Assembly: GCA_016927185.1 (NCBI GenBank)
Contig: JAFGND010000084.1
Span: 1-24,175 of the forward strand
Direction: 5' to 3'
Source: Candidatus Coatesiibacteriota bacterium
Lineage (GTDB): Bacteria > JAFGND01
Length of the DNA: 24,175 nt
Below, in pieces: positions 23,521 to 24,175 of this stretch. The notes under the pieces are model-generated. The model was not told the origin of the DNA, ran no database searches, and saw only the letters and a list, made by a program, of their open reading frames with translations. Each line of letters starts with the position of its first letter. The first letter of the stretch is position 1. The position numbers and the translations under genes are program-made.

Positions 23521-24175
23521 ATGAAAAAATTCCAGATTTTGATATTGTTAATTTTCTCTCTAAGCATTTTGTATTCCCAGTCTTATCCCATGTATGGACA
23601 GAACCAGCATCATACATGTCATATTGATGTTGCAGGACCAGTAACCAAACCAAATGAATACTGGAGATTTGAAGAAAAGGAAGGCAGATATGCAGGTAAT
23701 CCAGTAACAGACAGTAATGGGAATATTTATGTAGGGTTTGCTTATGAAGAAGATAATGAAGCATATTATTGTTCATTGGATTCACTTGGAAAGATTAGAT
23801 GGGAGAAGATGTATAAACGCAATTACAACGAGTTTTATAACAGTGATTGCAAGGTTGCCCTTGATGAAAGCAGGAACAGAGCATATTTCTCTTTTACTAG
23901 ATGTGGAGGTCTTTTTGCGCATACTTTGGGGGGAGATTTAATCTGGAAGTTTGAGAAAACATACAGTTATTCTCCACCAACCATTAGAGATAATGGTTAT
24001 TTATATTTGGGTCAAGGAAATGGAAAGAGAATCATTTGTGTTTCACCAGAAGGGGCATTAGTATGGGAGTTTGATGGCTCAGGAGATTATTCATTGTGCG
24101 AACAAAATGCAATAGATGATTCAGGACATGTTTATATACCGTTAGGTAATTACTTGTATTGCCTTAATGGAGATA
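23521..24175 (+). CDS. Exported PQQ-like beta-propeller protein (partial, cut at window end)
   Basis: The reading frame opens with ATG at 23521 behind AAAAGGA (23507-23513) and stays open to the end of the window: 218 codons seen, no stop. Residues 1-19 are a signal peptide (MKKFQILILLIFSLSILYS), followed by QSYPMYGQNQHHT. The opening resembles exported propellers that begin with a Met-x-Gly-x-(N/D)-x-x-x-T segment. Blades follow with patterns such as TDSNGNIYVGF, SLGKIRWEK, GGDLIWKFEK, NGYLYLGQG, EGALVWEFDG and HVYIPLGNYLYCLNG. It is the third propeller of this type in the window. Whether it ends in a T9SS sorting domain like the gene at 15140 cannot be seen. Function unknown. Confidence 0.85.
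   Translation, partial: MKKFQILILLIFSLSILYSQSYPMYGQNQHHTCHIDVAGPVTKPNEYWRFEEKEGRYAGNPVTDSNGNIYVGFAYEEDNEAYYCSLDSLGKIRWEKMYKRNYNEFYNSDCKVALDESRNRAYFSFTRCGGLFAHTLGGDLIWKFEKTYSYSPPTIRDNGYLYLGQGNGKRIICVSPEGALVWEFDGSGDYSLCEQNAIDDSGHVYIPLGNYLYCLNGD

Overview
The window is about 24 kb of AT-rich bacterial chromosome, apparently ordinary single-copy genes plus a set of secreted and lipoprotein genes. It has no tRNA, rRNA, CRISPR array or insertion sequence that I can see. It points to a Gram-negative (diderm) bacterium. There are several lipoproteins, a type IV pilus motor, a sigma-54 promoter, a Tat-type signal, and a secreted beta-propeller protein ending in a type IX secretion (Por/T9SS) sorting domain. 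That last feature suggests the FCB superphylum or a related candidate phylum, but I cannot name the organism. Pyruvate phosphate dikinase, carbamate kinase and a CpgS-like protein suit a fermentative or anaerobic lifestyle, and the monofunctional catalase implies at least oxygen tolerance.

Layout. (1) 3-347: the 3' end of an unrecognised gene, convergent with a two-gene small heat-shock operon (1192 down to 350) that has a near-perfect sigma-54 promoter and a perfect palindrome about 130 bp upstream of the predicted start site. (2) 1387-4521: three plus-strand lipoprotein genes: an unknown, a Thr-Gly-repeat/beta-propeller protein, and a DOMON-domain protein. (3) 4613-9040: a plus-strand run rplI, pilT, a radical SAM enzyme with a Tat-like N-terminus, recA, mglA-type GTPase, behind a good sigma-70 promoter. 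(4) 14956 down to 9045: a minus-strand operon of a 1285-residue soluble-adenylyl-cyclase-like protein, a secreted serpin and a secreted alpha/beta hydrolase. (5) 15140-16414: an eight-bladed propeller protein made of near-exact 40-residue repeats with a T9SS tail. (6) 16583-18016: catalase, ending in a strong terminator shared with the convergent arcC. (7) 20328 down to 18076: CpgS-like P-loop protein and carbamate kinase, stop and start codons abutting. (8) 23241 down to 20527: pyruvate phosphate dikinase. (9) 23521-end: another exported propeller protein, cut by the window edge.

How they may work together (inference). PilT and the MglA-like GTPase are likely parts of a twitching-motility apparatus and its polarity control. 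The CpgS-like/ArcC pair probably handles carbamoyl phosphate or a related phosphate compound. The cyclase could give cAMP-type signalling. The many propeller and lipoprotein genes make up a surface or secreted repertoire. No gap between genes exceeds 300 bases; the longest (23242-23520, 279 bases) holds only promoter-like sequence. I do not see one clear-cut new system. The best leads are the sigma-54-controlled Hsp20 pair, the exported radical SAM enzyme, the cyclase-serpin-hydrolase operon and the CpgS-ArcC pair.
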